Notes: generated by a model not told the origin, from the letters alone. Counted from the stretch's first letter, positions 14,455 through 22,731 are shown. The stretch is 28,080 nucleotides of DNA from JAWLHA01 sp041690535 (GCA_041690535.1 JAWLHA010000057.1:1-28080); one strand, 5' to 3'. Program-made: numbers and translations.

Positions 14455-15534
14455 CTACGGTTGGGTGGTGACGCGGATGGCGGCACCGTCGGTCAGGAAA
14501 CCTGCCCCGTCGACCACCACCTGCTCTCCGGCGTCCAGACCGGAGCGCACCTCAATCCAGCCATCCCTCCTCTCCCCGGTGGTCACCGGCCGTTCGCGGG
14601 CGACGTCTCCGTCGACGGTGTAGGCGACAGTGCCCGACGGTCGTTGGACGAGGCTGATCTGCGGGATCAGGACCGCCTGTTCGCGCTGCTCCACCACGAT
14701 GGCGGCATCGACACTCCCTCCGGGGCGCCAAGGGCCCGGGTTGTTGAACTCGGCGATGGCCACCACCGCCTGGTTGGCACCACCCACCATGGGCCGAATG
14801 GCCGAGATGCTGGTGTTGAGCATCTCCTTGGGCAGTTGGGGTGCGCTAAGGCGCACCGGCAGTCCGACACGGATGCGCTCGGCCACCTTCTCCGGCAGCG
14901 GCAGGAGGGCGCGCAGGCGGCGGCTGTCGGTCAGCCGGAACAGCGGCGCCCCCCTGTCCACGAAATCCCCCACGGAGATCCTCCGTTCCTCGATGCTCCC
15001 GTCGATGGGCGCTACGATGCGGCTCCTGGCGAGGTTCCGGGCGGCTGTCTGCTCCTGGGCCCGGGCGCTCACCAGCTGCTGGCGCAGTGCCACCAATTGC
15101 GCCTCGGCGCTCTCGAGAGCATCCTCGGAGACGCTGCTCTGCGCCCGCAGGGTGCGGTAGCGCTGAACCAACCGTTCCTGGTTGGTGATCAGGGCTTCGA
15201 GCCTCTTGCGCTCGCCCCGGGCGGCTTGGAGCGCCAGCTCCAGGTCGGTGGGGTCGAGTTCGGCCAGGAGATCGCCGGCTGCGACCGTCTGACCCTCCTT
15301 TGCATGGATGCGAGCGACCCGGCCGGCCACCTCCGCATCCACCACCGGCGCAGTGATGGCCTCCACCCGGCCCACGGTCTCTTCCACCGTCTCCACCCCC
15401 TTGAGTTGCACCAAGGTGGCGGTGACCGGGGTCGCTCTCCTCTCAGGGACCTTCGCTGCCGTCTCCTTCCCATCCTGACTGCACGCGGCCAGGGCCATGC
15501 ACAGGAGTACCGGCCAGTGCCATTTAGCTCGCAT
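14455..15534 (-). CDS. RND efflux adaptor (membrane fusion protein), lipoprotein
   Basis: The product is 359 residues. A lipoprotein signal, MRAKWHWPVLLCMALAAC, places the lipid anchor at C18. It contains the half-lipoyl segments (ITAPVVDAEVAGRVARIHAK and later SRIVAPIDGSIEERRIS), a coiled-coil hairpin between them (about residues 110-180), a beta-barrel domain and a C-terminal membrane-proximal part (TTGERRDGWIEVRSGLDAGE). It links the RND pump to an outer-membrane channel. The start at 15534 is chosen because the signal begins there. It overlaps the last 11 bases of tetR, and the pump gene follows after 12 bases, giving one operon tetR-adaptor-pump. Confidence 0.92.
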   Translation of the reverse strand: MRAKWHWPVLLCMALAACSQDGKETAAKVPERRATPVTATLVQLKGVETVEETVGRVEAITAPVVDAEVAGRVARIHAKEGQTVAAGDLLAELDPTDLELALQAARGERKRLEALITNQERLVQRYRTLRAQSSVSEDALESAEAQLVALRQQLVSARAQEQTAARNLARSRIVAPIDGSIEERRISVGDFVDRGAPLFRLTDSRRLRALLPLPEKVAERIRVGLPVRLSAPQLPKEMLNTSISAIRPMVGGANQAVVAIAEFNNPGPWRPGGSVDAAIVVEQREQAVLIPQISLVQRPSGTVAYTVDGDVARERPVTTGERRDGWIEVRSGLDAGEQVVVDGAGFLTDGAAIRVTTQP

Positions 15535-16174
15535 CACTGAAATCCTCCGTAATTTCCCTCTGTTGCCCTGCCAGACCTGTCCAAAGTACCTCAAGGACCT
15601 GGGTCCTGAAGGCGTCGGCATCGGCCGCGAACTCCATCCCTTCGAACTCCCGCACGATGTCCGAGGCCTGGAAAAAGAACATGTTCGCGGCAACCAGCAG
15701 CATCACCGCGGCGGCGGGATTGAGTCCGGGGCGCAAATCGCCCTTCGCCTGCGCAGCGCGGACCAAAGCCACCATATGAGAAAAGGTTTCCTCAAACAGC
15801 GGCTGGGCCAGTTCGCGGCTGCGTCCCGGGGACTTCTCGAGGGACTCACGGAGCAGCAGGCGGGCGAGGGCGTCGTTGTCGAGGAGGTTATCCAGATGGG
15901 CCTCCGCCATCTGCCCCAGTCGCCGCCGGGTGTCATCGGCGCTTCCGCCGAGGTGGAGCAGGTGGTTGATGAACCCACTGCGCACCCTGTTGAGAACGGC
16001 CACATAGAGGTCATCCTTGGAGCCGAAGTGGTGAAAGACGTTGGCCTTGCTGACGCCCGCCTTTTGGGCCACGGCATTTACCGATACCCCGTCAAAACCA
16101 TGCTCTGCGAACAGTGACTCGGCAGCCGCCAGAATGGCGGCTCTTCCGCTGCTCTCCATCGGGTCCGGATTCAT
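15524..16174 (-). CDS. TetR-family transcriptional repressor of the efflux operon
   Basis: The product is 216 residues. The N-terminal DNA-binding domain has the TetR pattern: AILAAAESLFAEHGFDGVSV, helix-turn-helix AVAQKAGVSKANVFHHFGSK, and DDLYVAVL. The C-terminal helical part (about residues 70-210) should bind ligand and dimerise. It is the first gene of the operon with the adaptor and pump, and a near-perfect 20-bp palindrome lies ten bases before its start, so it very likely represses itself and the pump until an inducer binds. ATG 16174 is used, and ATG 16159 (fifth codon downstream) is an alternative. The ligand is unknown. Confidence 0.93.
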   Translation of the reverse strand: MNPDPMESSGRAAILAAAESLFAEHGFDGVSVNAVAQKAGVSKANVFHHFGSKDDLYVAVLNRVRSGFINHLLHLGGSADDTRRRLGQMAEAHLDNLLDNDALARLLLRESLEKSPGRSRELAQPLFEETFSHMVALVRAAQAKGDLRPGLNPAAAVMLLVAANMFFFQASDIVREFEGMEFAADADAFRTQVLEVLWTGLAGQQREITEDFSDAS

Positions 16175-16183
16175 GAATTTACC

Positions 16184-16203
16184 CTGACTGACCGGTCGGT
16201 CAG
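16184..16203. promoter_or_regulatory. TetR operator
   Basis: CTGACTGACCGGTCGGTCAG is an inverted repeat with 18 of 20 positions symmetric, centred on ACCGGT. Its place just upstream of the tetR start, in the 157-base space between tetR and the divergent aldolase gene, makes it the likely repressor binding site. Binding there could also affect the aldolase promoter, but that start is about 130 bases away. Confidence 0.82.
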
Positions 16204-16331
16204 GATAGCTGAGCAGTGGGGGCGTGACAAGGGATCCGGGGGGTACGGCTCACCATTGGGGGAGCGAGAGAACAGAGTGCGCCGGTCGCCTATGCTTTGG
16301 AGATAACAACCCTGACTCAAGGAGGATCATG

Positions 16332-17381
16332 ATGAGTGATATTACTGCCTATTTGGGCTCGGAAGGGGAAAGCCTGCTGACCCACTGTTGCGCCGGGATT
16401 CCAAAGGAGATGCTCCACCTGCCCGGTCCAGACTTCGTCGAGCGGGTGGTGTCGCAATCCGATCGCTCTCCGGCGGTGATGCGCAGTCTGCAGACCCTGT
16501 TCAATCACGGTCGCCTGGGGGGGACGGGCTATCTCTCCATCCTTCCGGTGGACCAGGGCATCGAGCATTCGGCCGGGGCCTCCTTTGCGCCGAACCCCAT
16601 CTACTTCGACCCGGAAAACATCGTCAAGCTGGCCATCGAGGGGGGATGCAACGCGGTGGCCTCGACGTTGGGGGTACTGGGGGCGGTCTCGCGCAAGTAC
16701 GCGCACAAGATCCCCTTCATCGTGAAGCTCAACCACAACGAGATGCTGACCCACCCCTGCATTTACGACCAGACACTGTTCGCCTCGGTGGAGCAGGCAT
16801 TCGACATGGGGGCTGCGGCCGTGGGCGCCACCGTCTATTACGGCTCGCCGGAGTCGCGCCGCCAGATCATGGAGATCAGCGAGGCCTTCGCCCGCGCCCA
16901 CGAGCTGGGCATGGTGACCGTGCTGTGGGCCTACCTGCGCAACAGCGCCTTCAAGCACGAGGGGGTCGATTACCACGAGAGCGCCGACCTCACCGGGCAG
17001 GCCAACCACCTGGCCGCCACCATTGAGGCGGACATCGTCAAACAGAAGCAGGCAGTGAACAACGGCGGATACACGGCCATCAACTTCGGCAAGACCCACC
17101 CCAAGGTCTACAGCGATCTCACCAGCGATCACCCCATTGACCTGGTCCGATATCAGGTGGCCAACTGTTACATGGGGCGTGCAGGGCTCATCAACTCGGG
17201 CGGCCCCTCGGGCAAGGACGACTTCAATCAGGCGGTGCGTACGGCGGTGATCAACAAGCGAGCCGGGGGAACGGGCTTGATTTCGGGGCGGAAGGCCTTC
17301 CAGCGCCCCATGGGGGAGGGGGTGAAGCTGCTCAACGTGATCCAGGATGTCTACTTGTCGAAGGACGTCGTGATCGCCTGA
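16332..17381 (+). CDS. fbaB: Fructose-bisphosphate aldolase, class I (FbaB/DhnA type)
   Basis: The 349-residue enzyme cleaves or forms fructose 1,6-bisphosphate in glycolysis and gluconeogenesis through a Schiff base, without metal. The sequence follows E. coli FbaB closely throughout: GTGYLSILPVDQGIEHSAGA, IPFIVKLNHNEMLTHP, VTVLWAYLRNSAFK, ANCYMGRAGLINSGG and TAVINKRAGG. The likely Schiff-base lysine is K237 in DIVKQK, where the E. coli protein has the same motif. The second of two adjacent ATG codons (16332) is preferred, as GGAGG at 16321-16325 gives a six-base spacer. It is a single gene ended by a GC-rich hairpin. Confidence 0.96.
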   Translation: MSDITAYLGSEGESLLTHCCAGIPKEMLHLPGPDFVERVVSQSDRSPAVMRSLQTLFNHGRLGGTGYLSILPVDQGIEHSAGASFAPNPIYFDPENIVKLAIEGGCNAVASTLGVLGAVSRKYAHKIPFIVKLNHNEMLTHPCIYDQTLFASVEQAFDMGAAAVGATVYYGSPESRRQIMEISEAFARAHELGMVTVLWAYLRNSAFKHEGVDYHESADLTGQANHLAATIEADIVKQKQAVNNGGYTAINFGKTHPKVYSDLTSDHPIDLVRYQVANCYMGRAGLINSGGPSGKDDFNQAVRTAVINKRAGGTGLISGRKAFQRPMGEGVKLLNVIQDVYLSKDVVIA

Positions 17382-17396
17382 GAATTCGCGAGAATT

Positions 17397-17420
17397 GGCG
17401 GCGGGCCTTTGGCCGCCGCC
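17397..17420. terminator. GC-rich hairpin between fbaB and the Hpt gene
   Basis: GGCGGCGGGCC and GGCCGCCGCC pair around TTT, with one bulged G. It lies 15 bases after the fbaB stop and 5 bases beyond the convergent Hpt gene stop, so it probably serves both. No T-run follows. Confidence 0.65.
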
Positions 17421-17425
17421 GTATG

Positions 17426-17767
17426 CTACAGCCCCTGATGGGCTTCGCGCTGGACGCGGTCGATCTCGGCCAGGAGGATGGTGAAGTCGCCAGCGATATC
17501 GCTGTCACCGCGCTTGAGCCGTGATTCGAGACTGTCGGCGGCGCGCTTCAGCGCCGGCACCCCGCAGTAGGTGGCCGATCCGTTCAGCTTGTGGACTGAT
17601 TCCTGGAGGGCTTGCAGATCGCCTGCAGCATGGCAGGAACTCAGGGTTGCCCTGAAGTAGGGCAGCTCTTTTAACAGCATGCCGAAGAGTTCCTGCGCCA
17701 GATCCAGACTGCCGCCGGCCCGTTCCAGAGCCAAATCCCTGTCAATGACCTTGAGCGAAGCGCTCAT
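17426..17767 (-). CDS. Stand-alone Hpt (histidine phosphotransfer) domain protein
   Basis: The 113-residue protein is one Hpt four-helix domain. The phosphorylated histidine is H59 in SVHKLNGSATYCGVPAL, matching the HKLxGxxxxxG motif of Hpt domains fused to BarA, GacS and ArcB-type kinases. It would relay phosphate between a hybrid kinase and a response regulator. No kinase or receiver gene is in the window. The adjacent cysM-exonuclease-rlmD genes recall the place where gacS/barA often lies, so it may be the detached Hpt of such a kinase. It is transcribed away from cysM. Confidence 0.88.
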   Translation of the reverse strand: MSASLKVIDRDLALERAGGSLDLAQELFGMLLKELPYFRATLSSCHAAGDLQALQESVHKLNGSATYCGVPALKRAADSLESRLKRGDSDIAGDFTILLAEIDRVQREAHQGL

Positions 17768-17858
17768 TCGTGCCTCCTTTTGTTTTCATTGCCTCACCTT
17801 GGCGTACGACGCAAGCCCCCTCAGTTTATCGAAATCAGCACGAGCCGCAAGAGTGTTT

Positions 17859-17864
17859 TATAAT
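17859..17864 (+). promoter_or_regulatory. Candidate -10 box of the cysM promoter
   Basis: A perfect TATAAT lies 41 bases before the cysM ATG. No good -35 hexamer is found 16-18 bases upstream (the nearest is TCAGCA-like), so either the promoter depends on an activator or the match is chance. Confidence 0.4.
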
Positions 17865-17904
17865 CGCCCTCCTTTAGCCATTCCGAGAAGCAGGGCGGCC
17901 GACT

Positions 17905-18798
17905 ATGACTTTTCCCACCATCGAGGCGTTCGTTGGTAATACACCACTGGTTCGTCTTCAGCGCCTGGTCCGTGAAAGCAGCAACACGGTCCTGGTCAAA
18001 CTGGAGGGCAACAACCCGGCCGGGTCGGTGAAAGACCGCGCCGCCCTCAGCATGATCCGGCACGCGGAAGCGCGGGGCGAGATCCGGCCCGGTGACACCC
18101 TCATCGAGGCCACCAGCGGCAACACCGGCATAGCGCTGGCCATGGCGGCGGCCATCAAAGGGTATCGCATGGTGCTCATCATGCCCGAGAACATGAGCAT
18201 CGAGCGGCGCCAGGCGATGAAGGCATTCGGGGCCGAACTGGTGCTGGTGAGCAAGGCTGAAGGCATGGAGGGGGCGCGCGATCTGGCCCTTGCGATGCAG
18301 GCCGAGGGCAAGGGCAAGGTGCTGGATCAGTTCTCCAATGCCGACAACCCGCTGGCCCACTACGAGGGCACCGGGCCGGAGATCTGGCGCGACACCCACG
18401 GCACGGTGACCCACTTCGTGAGCGCCATGGGGACCACCGGCACCATCGTCGGCACCTCCCGCTTCCTCAAGGGGCGCAACAGCGATGTACAGATCGTGGG
18501 GGTCCAGCCCGCCGAAGGGGCTGCCATCCCGGGGATCCGTCGCTGGCCCGAGGCCTATCTGCCCTCCATCTATGAACCATCGCGGGTGGATCGGGTCATG
18601 GACATCACCCAGGCGGAGGCGGAGGAGACCACCCGCCTGCTGGCGGCCCGCGAGGGAATTTTCTGCGGCATCTCCTCCGGTGGCGCCGTCGCGGCGGCAC
18701 TCGCGCTCTCCCGTGAGGTGGAGAATGCCGTTATCGTGGCGATCATCTGCGACCGCGGCGATCGCTATCTCTCCACCGGCGTCTTCCCTGCCGAGTAG
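17905..18798 (+). CDS. cysM: Cysteine synthase B
   Basis: The 297-residue PLP enzyme makes cysteine from O-acetylserine and sulfide or thiosulfate. PLP-binding lysine K43 is in NPAGSVKDR, the substrate loop is TSGNTGIALA, the phosphate-binding loop is GTTGTIVG, and GISSGGAV is near the C-terminus. The sequence IRRWPEAYLPSIYEPSRVD is characteristic of the CysM branch rather than CysK. It starts a run of three + strand genes with the exonuclease and rlmD. The 17768-17904 spacer holds a TATAAT. Confidence 0.95.
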   Translation: MTFPTIEAFVGNTPLVRLQRLVRESSNTVLVKLEGNNPAGSVKDRAALSMIRHAEARGEIRPGDTLIEATSGNTGIALAMAAAIKGYRMVLIMPENMSIERRQAMKAFGAELVLVSKAEGMEGARDLALAMQAEGKGKVLDQFSNADNPLAHYEGTGPEIWRDTHGTVTHFVSAMGTTGTIVGTSRFLKGRNSDVQIVGVQPAEGAAIPGIRRWPEAYLPSIYEPSRVDRVMDITQAEAEETTRLLAAREGIFCGISSGGAVAAALALSREVENAVIVAIICDRGDRYLSTGVFPAE

Positions 18799-18815
18799 CA
18801 AAGGTCAAACCGAAA

Positions 18816-18836
18816 GGGGCGCAGTGTTCGCGCCCC
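18816..18836. terminator. Hairpin after cysM
   Basis: GGGGCGC and GCGCCCC form a perfect 7-bp stem around AGTGTTC, 18 bases after the cysM stop and 16 before the next start. Without a T-run it may be an attenuator or processing signal rather than a full terminator. Confidence 0.45.
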
Positions 18837-18851
18837 CTGGCGCAAAGGCAA

Positions 18852-19643
18852 ATGAACGTACTGGTTTTTGACATCGAAACGGTCCCCGACGTGGATGGGG
18901 GGCGGCGGCTCTACGGCCTGGATGGCTTGTCGGATGCGGACGTGGCGAACGCCATGTTCCACAAGCGGCGACAGGAGACCGGTAACGAGTTCTTGCGGCT
19001 GCACCTGCAGCGTGTGGTCGCCATCTCTGCGGTGCTGCGCCGGGGGGATGGCTTCAAGGTGTGGTCCCTGGGCGAGCCCGACTCCCCCGAATGTGAGCTG
19101 GTGCAGCGCTTTTTCGATGGCCTGGACCGTTTTACCCCCACCCTCGTTTCCTGGAACGGCTCCGGCTTCGATCTGCCCGTGCTCCATTACCGGGCCCTCC
19201 TGCACGGTATCCAATGCCCCCGCTATTGGGAAGTGGGTGAGGAGGATCAGAGCTTTCGGTGGAACAACTACCTGAGTCGGTTCCATTACCGCCACACCGA
19301 CCTCATGGACGTGCTGGCCGGCTATCAGGCCCGGGCCAATGCCCCCTTGGATGAGGTCGCCGCAATGCTGGGGTTTCCGGGCAAAATGGGGATGAGCGGC
19401 GCCAAGGTGTGGGACAGTTTCCTGGCGGGAGACATGGTCGGCATTCGCAACTACTGCGAGACCGATGTCCTCAACACCTATTTGGTGTTTCTGCGTTTCG
19501 AGCTCATGCGCGGCCGCCTCTCACCCGACGGCTACGCGGAGGAGTGCCACCGCGTACGGGAGGTCCTGCGCGCCGAAGGCAAGGCGCACTTTGACGAGTT
19601 CCTCGCGCGCTGGCCCGAGGCACGTACCGCGCCGCAGAAGTGA
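18852..19643 (+). CDS. Predicted 3'-5' exonuclease (DnaQ-like, DEDDy type)
   Basis: The product is 263 residues and resembles the predicted exonuclease family related to the proofreading domain of family B DNA polymerases. The Exo I motif is FDIETVP (D7, E9), Exo II is SWNGSGFDLPVLHYR, and Exo III is YCETDVLNTYLVF with the Tyr-x3-Asp spacing of DEDDy nucleases. There is no polymerase domain. It would degrade DNA or RNA 3' ends with two metal ions, with biological role unknown. It is in the same direction as cysM, 53 bases after it, with rlmD following after 154 bases. The ribosome-binding site is weak (AAGG, three bases from ATG). Confidence 0.88.
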   Translation: MNVLVFDIETVPDVDGGRRLYGLDGLSDADVANAMFHKRRQETGNEFLRLHLQRVVAISAVLRRGDGFKVWSLGEPDSPECELVQRFFDGLDRFTPTLVSWNGSGFDLPVLHYRALLHGIQCPRYWEVGEEDQSFRWNNYLSRFHYRHTDLMDVLAGYQARANAPLDEVAAMLGFPGKMGMSGAKVWDSFLAGDMVGIRNYCETDVLNTYLVFLRFELMRGRLSPDGYAEECHRVREVLRAEGKAHFDEFLARWPEARTAPQK

Positions 19644-19797
19644 GCGCGTTGCTTGTCTTTGGATGGGACGGTGCTTCCGTTCCGGCAGGTGTAAATTCAT
19701 TCACGCCTATTCCTATCCGGTCTTAACCTTCCGAGGACTCGCGCCTCCGAATCTGGCGGACCAGTGCCGCCCAACCGATTTTTTGACGTGGAACGAC

Positions 19798-21123
19798 ATG
19801 GCTAGACGCAGACGCAAGCAGCTTCCCCAAACCCCTGTGCGCACCCGCGTGGAGGGGCTCTCCCACGACGGACGCGGCGTGGCCCACGTGGAGGAGAAGA
19901 CGGTGTTCATCGAGGGGGCCCTGACGGGCGAAGAGGTGAGCTTTCAGTATGTGGAGCGCCACCGCAATTACGACGTGGGGGTGGTCACAGAGGTGCATGC
20001 GGCCTCTCCCGACCGGGTCCAATCCCGGTGTCCCCATTTCGGCGTCTGCGGTGGCTGCACTCTTCAGCATTTGGCGCCGGAGGCGCAGATCCGGGCCAAG
20101 GAGCAGGTGCTGATCGAGAACCTGCGCCGCCTTGGGAAGGTCGAGCCCCTGGAAGTGCTGCCGCCGCTGACCGGCCCCCACTGGGGGTATCGGCGCAAGG
20201 CCCGCCTTGGGGTCAAGTACGTCATCAAGAAAGGCCGGTTGCTGGTGGGCTTCCGGGAGCGGCGGGCCCCCTATCTGGCGGAGCTCTCCCGCTGTGAGGT
20301 GCTGCACCCCAGCGTCGGCGAGCGTATCACGGCGTTTCAGGAGGTGATCCGCGGGCTGGAGGCCTACGACCGCATCGCCCAGATCGAGGTGGCGGTGGAC
20401 GATGACCAGACCGCCCTGGTGTTCCGCAATCTCGACCCGCTGACGCCGGCCGATGAGGAGCTGCTGCGGGAGTTTGCCCGTGCCGAGGATTTACGGATCT
20501 TCCTGCAGCCGAAGGGACCCGACAGTGTGGTTCCCCTGTGGCCCGAGAGTATCCAGCTCCAGTACACGCTGCCGGCCCACGATGTCGCCTTCCGGTTTCT
20601 CCCCACGGACTTCACCCAGGTCAATGCGGAGATCAACCGCTCCATGGTGGATCGGGTGCTGGGTTTTCTCGACCCTCAGCCAGGCGAGCGGGTCCTGGAT
20701 CTCTTCTGCGGGCTGGGCAACTTCACCCTTCCCATCGCCCGGCGCGCCAGCGCCGTGGTGGGGGTGGAGGGGGCGGCCGAGCTGGTGGAGCGGGCGCGGG
20801 AGAATGCAGAGCGCAACGCCATCGCCAATGCCGAGTTTCACGCGGCGGACCTCACCGCCGAGCTCGAGCAGGCGCCCTGGTGGGGCGGCGGTTTCGACAA
20901 GATCCTGCTCGACCCGCCCCGTAGCGGTGCCCTGGAGACCCTGCCGCATGTGGCCCGGCTCGGGGTGCGGCGTATCGTCTACGTCTCCTGCAACCCCGCC
21001 ACATTGGCGCGGGATGCTGGCGCACTGGTCAATGAGTACGGCTACCGGCTGCTGAAGGCCGGAGTGATGGATATGTTCCCTCACACGGCCCACGTGGAGT
21101 CGCTGGCCGTGTTCGAAAAATAG
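19798..21123 (+). CDS. rlmD: 23S rRNA (uracil-1939 C5)-methyltransferase
   Basis: The 441-residue enzyme methylates a uridine of 23S rRNA using S-adenosylmethionine. The N-terminus (VRTRVEGLSHDGRGVAHVEEK) is a TRAM RNA-binding domain. Iron-sulfur cysteines are C78, C84 and C87 in CPHFGVCGGC and C166 in SRCEVLHP. The SAM site is VLDLFCGLGNFTLP, and the catalytic cysteine is C398 in SCNPATLARD. ATG 19798 gives the usual length and the basic MARRRRK start; longer upstream reading would add unrelated sequence. It is the last gene of the cysM group and ends 23 bases from a convergent cupin gene. Confidence 0.94.
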   Translation: MARRRRKQLPQTPVRTRVEGLSHDGRGVAHVEEKTVFIEGALTGEEVSFQYVERHRNYDVGVVTEVHAASPDRVQSRCPHFGVCGGCTLQHLAPEAQIRAKEQVLIENLRRLGKVEPLEVLPPLTGPHWGYRRKARLGVKYVIKKGRLLVGFRERRAPYLAELSRCEVLHPSVGERITAFQEVIRGLEAYDRIAQIEVAVDDDQTALVFRNLDPLTPADEELLREFARAEDLRIFLQPKGPDSVVPLWPESIQLQYTLPAHDVAFRFLPTDFTQVNAEINRSMVDRVLGFLDPQPGERVLDLFCGLGNFTLPIARRASAVVGVEGAAELVERARENAERNAIANAEFHAADLTAELEQAPWWGGGFDKILLDPPRSGALETLPHVARLGVRRIVYVSCNPATLARDAGALVNEYGYRLLKAGVMDMFPHTAHVESLAVFEK

Positions 21124-21146
21124 CCGCACGGGCCGGCGGCGGGATC

Positions 21147-21518
21147 TCAGGGCCCGCGCAGGAGTTCGGTGTCCTCGTGGGCGTAAGGTGGGGCGCAGCA
21201 GCAGAGAATGCGCAGTGGGGTATCGCCGCTGTTTCGTATGCAGTGGGGTGTTCCCGGGGGGATGCAGACCGTGTCCCCGGTGGACACGGTGAAGGTGCGC
21301 TCCCCCAAGGTCATCTCCCCGGTGCCCTCGGTGAGGTGGTAAAGCTCCTCGCTGGTGAAGTGGCGATGGAGCAGGGTGGTGGCCCCCACCGCCACCGTGG
21401 CCTCGGCGAGACTCTGGTTGCGGTTGCCGTGCACCGTGGGGTGCAGCAGCTCGCGGATCTCCGAGCCGTCCTTGGTACGGTAGGGCGGGGCCTCGGCGTA
21501 GCGGGTGTGGTCGCCCAT
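21147..21518 (-). CDS. Cupin-domain protein
   Basis: This 123-residue protein is a single cupin barrel. The two metal-binding motifs are HRHFTSEELYHLTEGTGEM and, further on, GDTVCIPPGTPHCIRN, giving two histidines, a glutamate and a third histidine as ligands. It resembles small sugar-isomerase or mannose-6-phosphate isomerase-like cupins, but the substrate is not evident. It has no signal peptide. Its ATG overlaps the stop of the upstream quinone oxidoreductase by one base (TGATG), so the two are translated together and may act in one pathway. The longer frame upstream is excluded by that overlap. Confidence 0.82.
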   Translation of the reverse strand: MGDHTRYAEAPPYRTKDGSEIRELLHPTVHGNRNQSLAEATVAVGATTLLHRHFTSEELYHLTEGTGEMTLGERTFTVSTGDTVCIPPGTPHCIRNSGDTPLRILCCCAPPYAHEDTELLRGP

Positions 21519-22516
21519 CAGTCGATGATCAGCGCGATCTTGCCCATCGCTCCGCCTTGCTCGAGGCGCCGGTGTGCCTCTGCGGCCTGCTCCAGGGGCA
21601 GCGTGGCCGTGAGGTGAACCTTGAGTCGACCGGTGTCGAACAGTTCGGCGCACTGCTCCAGGATCCAGGTTTGATGCCGCTGCGCGTCCACCCAGCCGTA
21701 GTACATGGGGGAGAGCATCAGCTCGAGGCTGGTGCGCAGATTGCGAAGGCGGGCCACCTTCCAGTCAATCTCAGCTCCGGGTTGGAGGAGGGTGACCACA
21801 TCACCGTAGGGGCGCACTGCGGCAAAGGTTTGTTCGAAGACCTTGCCCCCGACGGTATCGAGCGCAACATCCACCCCTTCGCCACCGGTCCATTGCTGCA
21901 CGGCCTGGACGAAATCGACGCTCCTGTAGGGGATCTCCGCATCGGCTCCCAGCCCCTGTACGAACTCGGCCTTGGTTTCATCGCCCACGGTGGTGATCAC
22001 ACTGCACCCTGCCGCCTTGGCCAGCTGGATGGCCACATGGCCTACCCCCCCGGCACCGGCGTGGATGAGCACCTCCTGCCCTTCGGCGATGCGGGCGCGA
22101 TCGTGCAGGGCCTCCCAGGCGGTGATGAGCACCAGGGGCGCTGCAGCGGCCTGGGCAAAGTCGATGGAGCGGGGTTTGTTCGCAAGGAGATGCTGGTCCA
22201 CGACGGCATACTCGGCGTAGTTTCCCACTTCGCCGCCGATGCCTCCATTGCAGAAGTAGACTTCGTCCCCCGCCCTGAAGCGGTCCACCGAGGCTCCCAC
22301 CGCTTCCACGATGCCCGCCCCATCGCAACCGAGGATGGCCGGCATTCTGTCCGGATAATAGGTCCCCCGGCTGCGCAGCTTGGTGTCCACCGGGTTCACC
22401 CCGGCCGCCTTCAGGCGTACCAGAACATCGTGGTCCGAGCGGAGTTGTGGGGTCGGTACCTCGGCCGGCTGCAGGACCTCGGGACCCCCGACCGCAGTCA
22501 TGACGATGGCTTTCAT
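21518..22516 (-). CDS. Quinone oxidoreductase / zinc-independent medium-chain dehydrogenase
   Basis: The product is 332 residues. It begins MKAIVMTAVGGPEVLQP, typical of quinone oxidoreductases of the MDR family, with the catalytic-domain signature LKAAGVNPVDTKLR and GCDGAGIVEAVGASV. The NADPH-binding Rossmann motif is HAGAGGVGHVAIQLAK. The usual catalytic zinc cysteines are not in their places, so it is probably a zinc-free NADPH:quinone reductase. AGGAG lies just before the start. A family 1 MITE lies 31 bases upstream and may have altered its leader. It forms a pair with the cupin gene. Confidence 0.9.
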   Translation of the reverse strand: MKAIVMTAVGGPEVLQPAEVPTPQLRSDHDVLVRLKAAGVNPVDTKLRSRGTYYPDRMPAILGCDGAGIVEAVGASVDRFRAGDEVYFCNGGIGGEVGNYAEYAVVDQHLLANKPRSIDFAQAAAAPLVLITAWEALHDRARIAEGQEVLIHAGAGGVGHVAIQLAKAAGCSVITTVGDETKAEFVQGLGADAEIPYRSVDFVQAVQQWTGGEGVDVALDTVGGKVFEQTFAAVRPYGDVVTLLQPGAEIDWKVARLRNLRTSLELMLSPMYYGWVDAQRHQTWILEQCAELFDTGRLKVHLTATLPLEQAAEAHRRLEQGGAMGKIALIID

Positions 22517-22547
22517 GGGAACTCCTGTTCTTTATTCTTGGGGAAAC

Positions 22548-22723
22548 GTAACTACTATCGCCCCCCGAAACCGTCATTCCCGCGAAGGCGGGAATCCAGA
22601 AAAGTGACAAGTGAACGAGTGGTGTTCTCCACTTGCGCAGGGAGGATCAAACAGTCTTACCTTCTCAGCCTTGACCAGACTGGATTCCCGCCTTCGCGGG
22701 AATGACAGGGGGCGAGTAGTTAC
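22548..22723. mobile_element. Family 1 MITE, copy 2 (IS66-like ends)
   Basis: The element is 176 bp, from GTAACTACTATCGCCCCCC to GGCGAGTAGTTAC, in inverted orientation to copy 1. It is flanked by perfect 8-bp direct repeats GGGGAAAC (22540-22547 and 22724-22731), the target duplication expected of IS66-type transposition. Both arms carry ATTCCCGCGAAGGCGGGAAT. No coding capacity. It is just upstream of the quinone oxidoreductase start, with the same end facing that gene as copy 1 presents to its acetyltransferase. Confidence 0.9.
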
Positions 22724-22731
22724 GGGGAAAC

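Noticed and set aside
12871..15540. A very long open frame on the + strand opposite the RND pump and adaptor, with more on the + strand at 10485-11462 and 11746-12855
   Set aside because: The predicted proteins are rich in Gly, His, Asp and Gln without family motifs and mirror codon positions of the well-recognised minus-strand genes. They are GC-rich antisense frames.
17821..17904. A riboswitch or sulfur-regulated leader before cysM
   Set aside because: The space between TATAAT and ATG is only about 40 bases and shows no conserved fold that I recognise.
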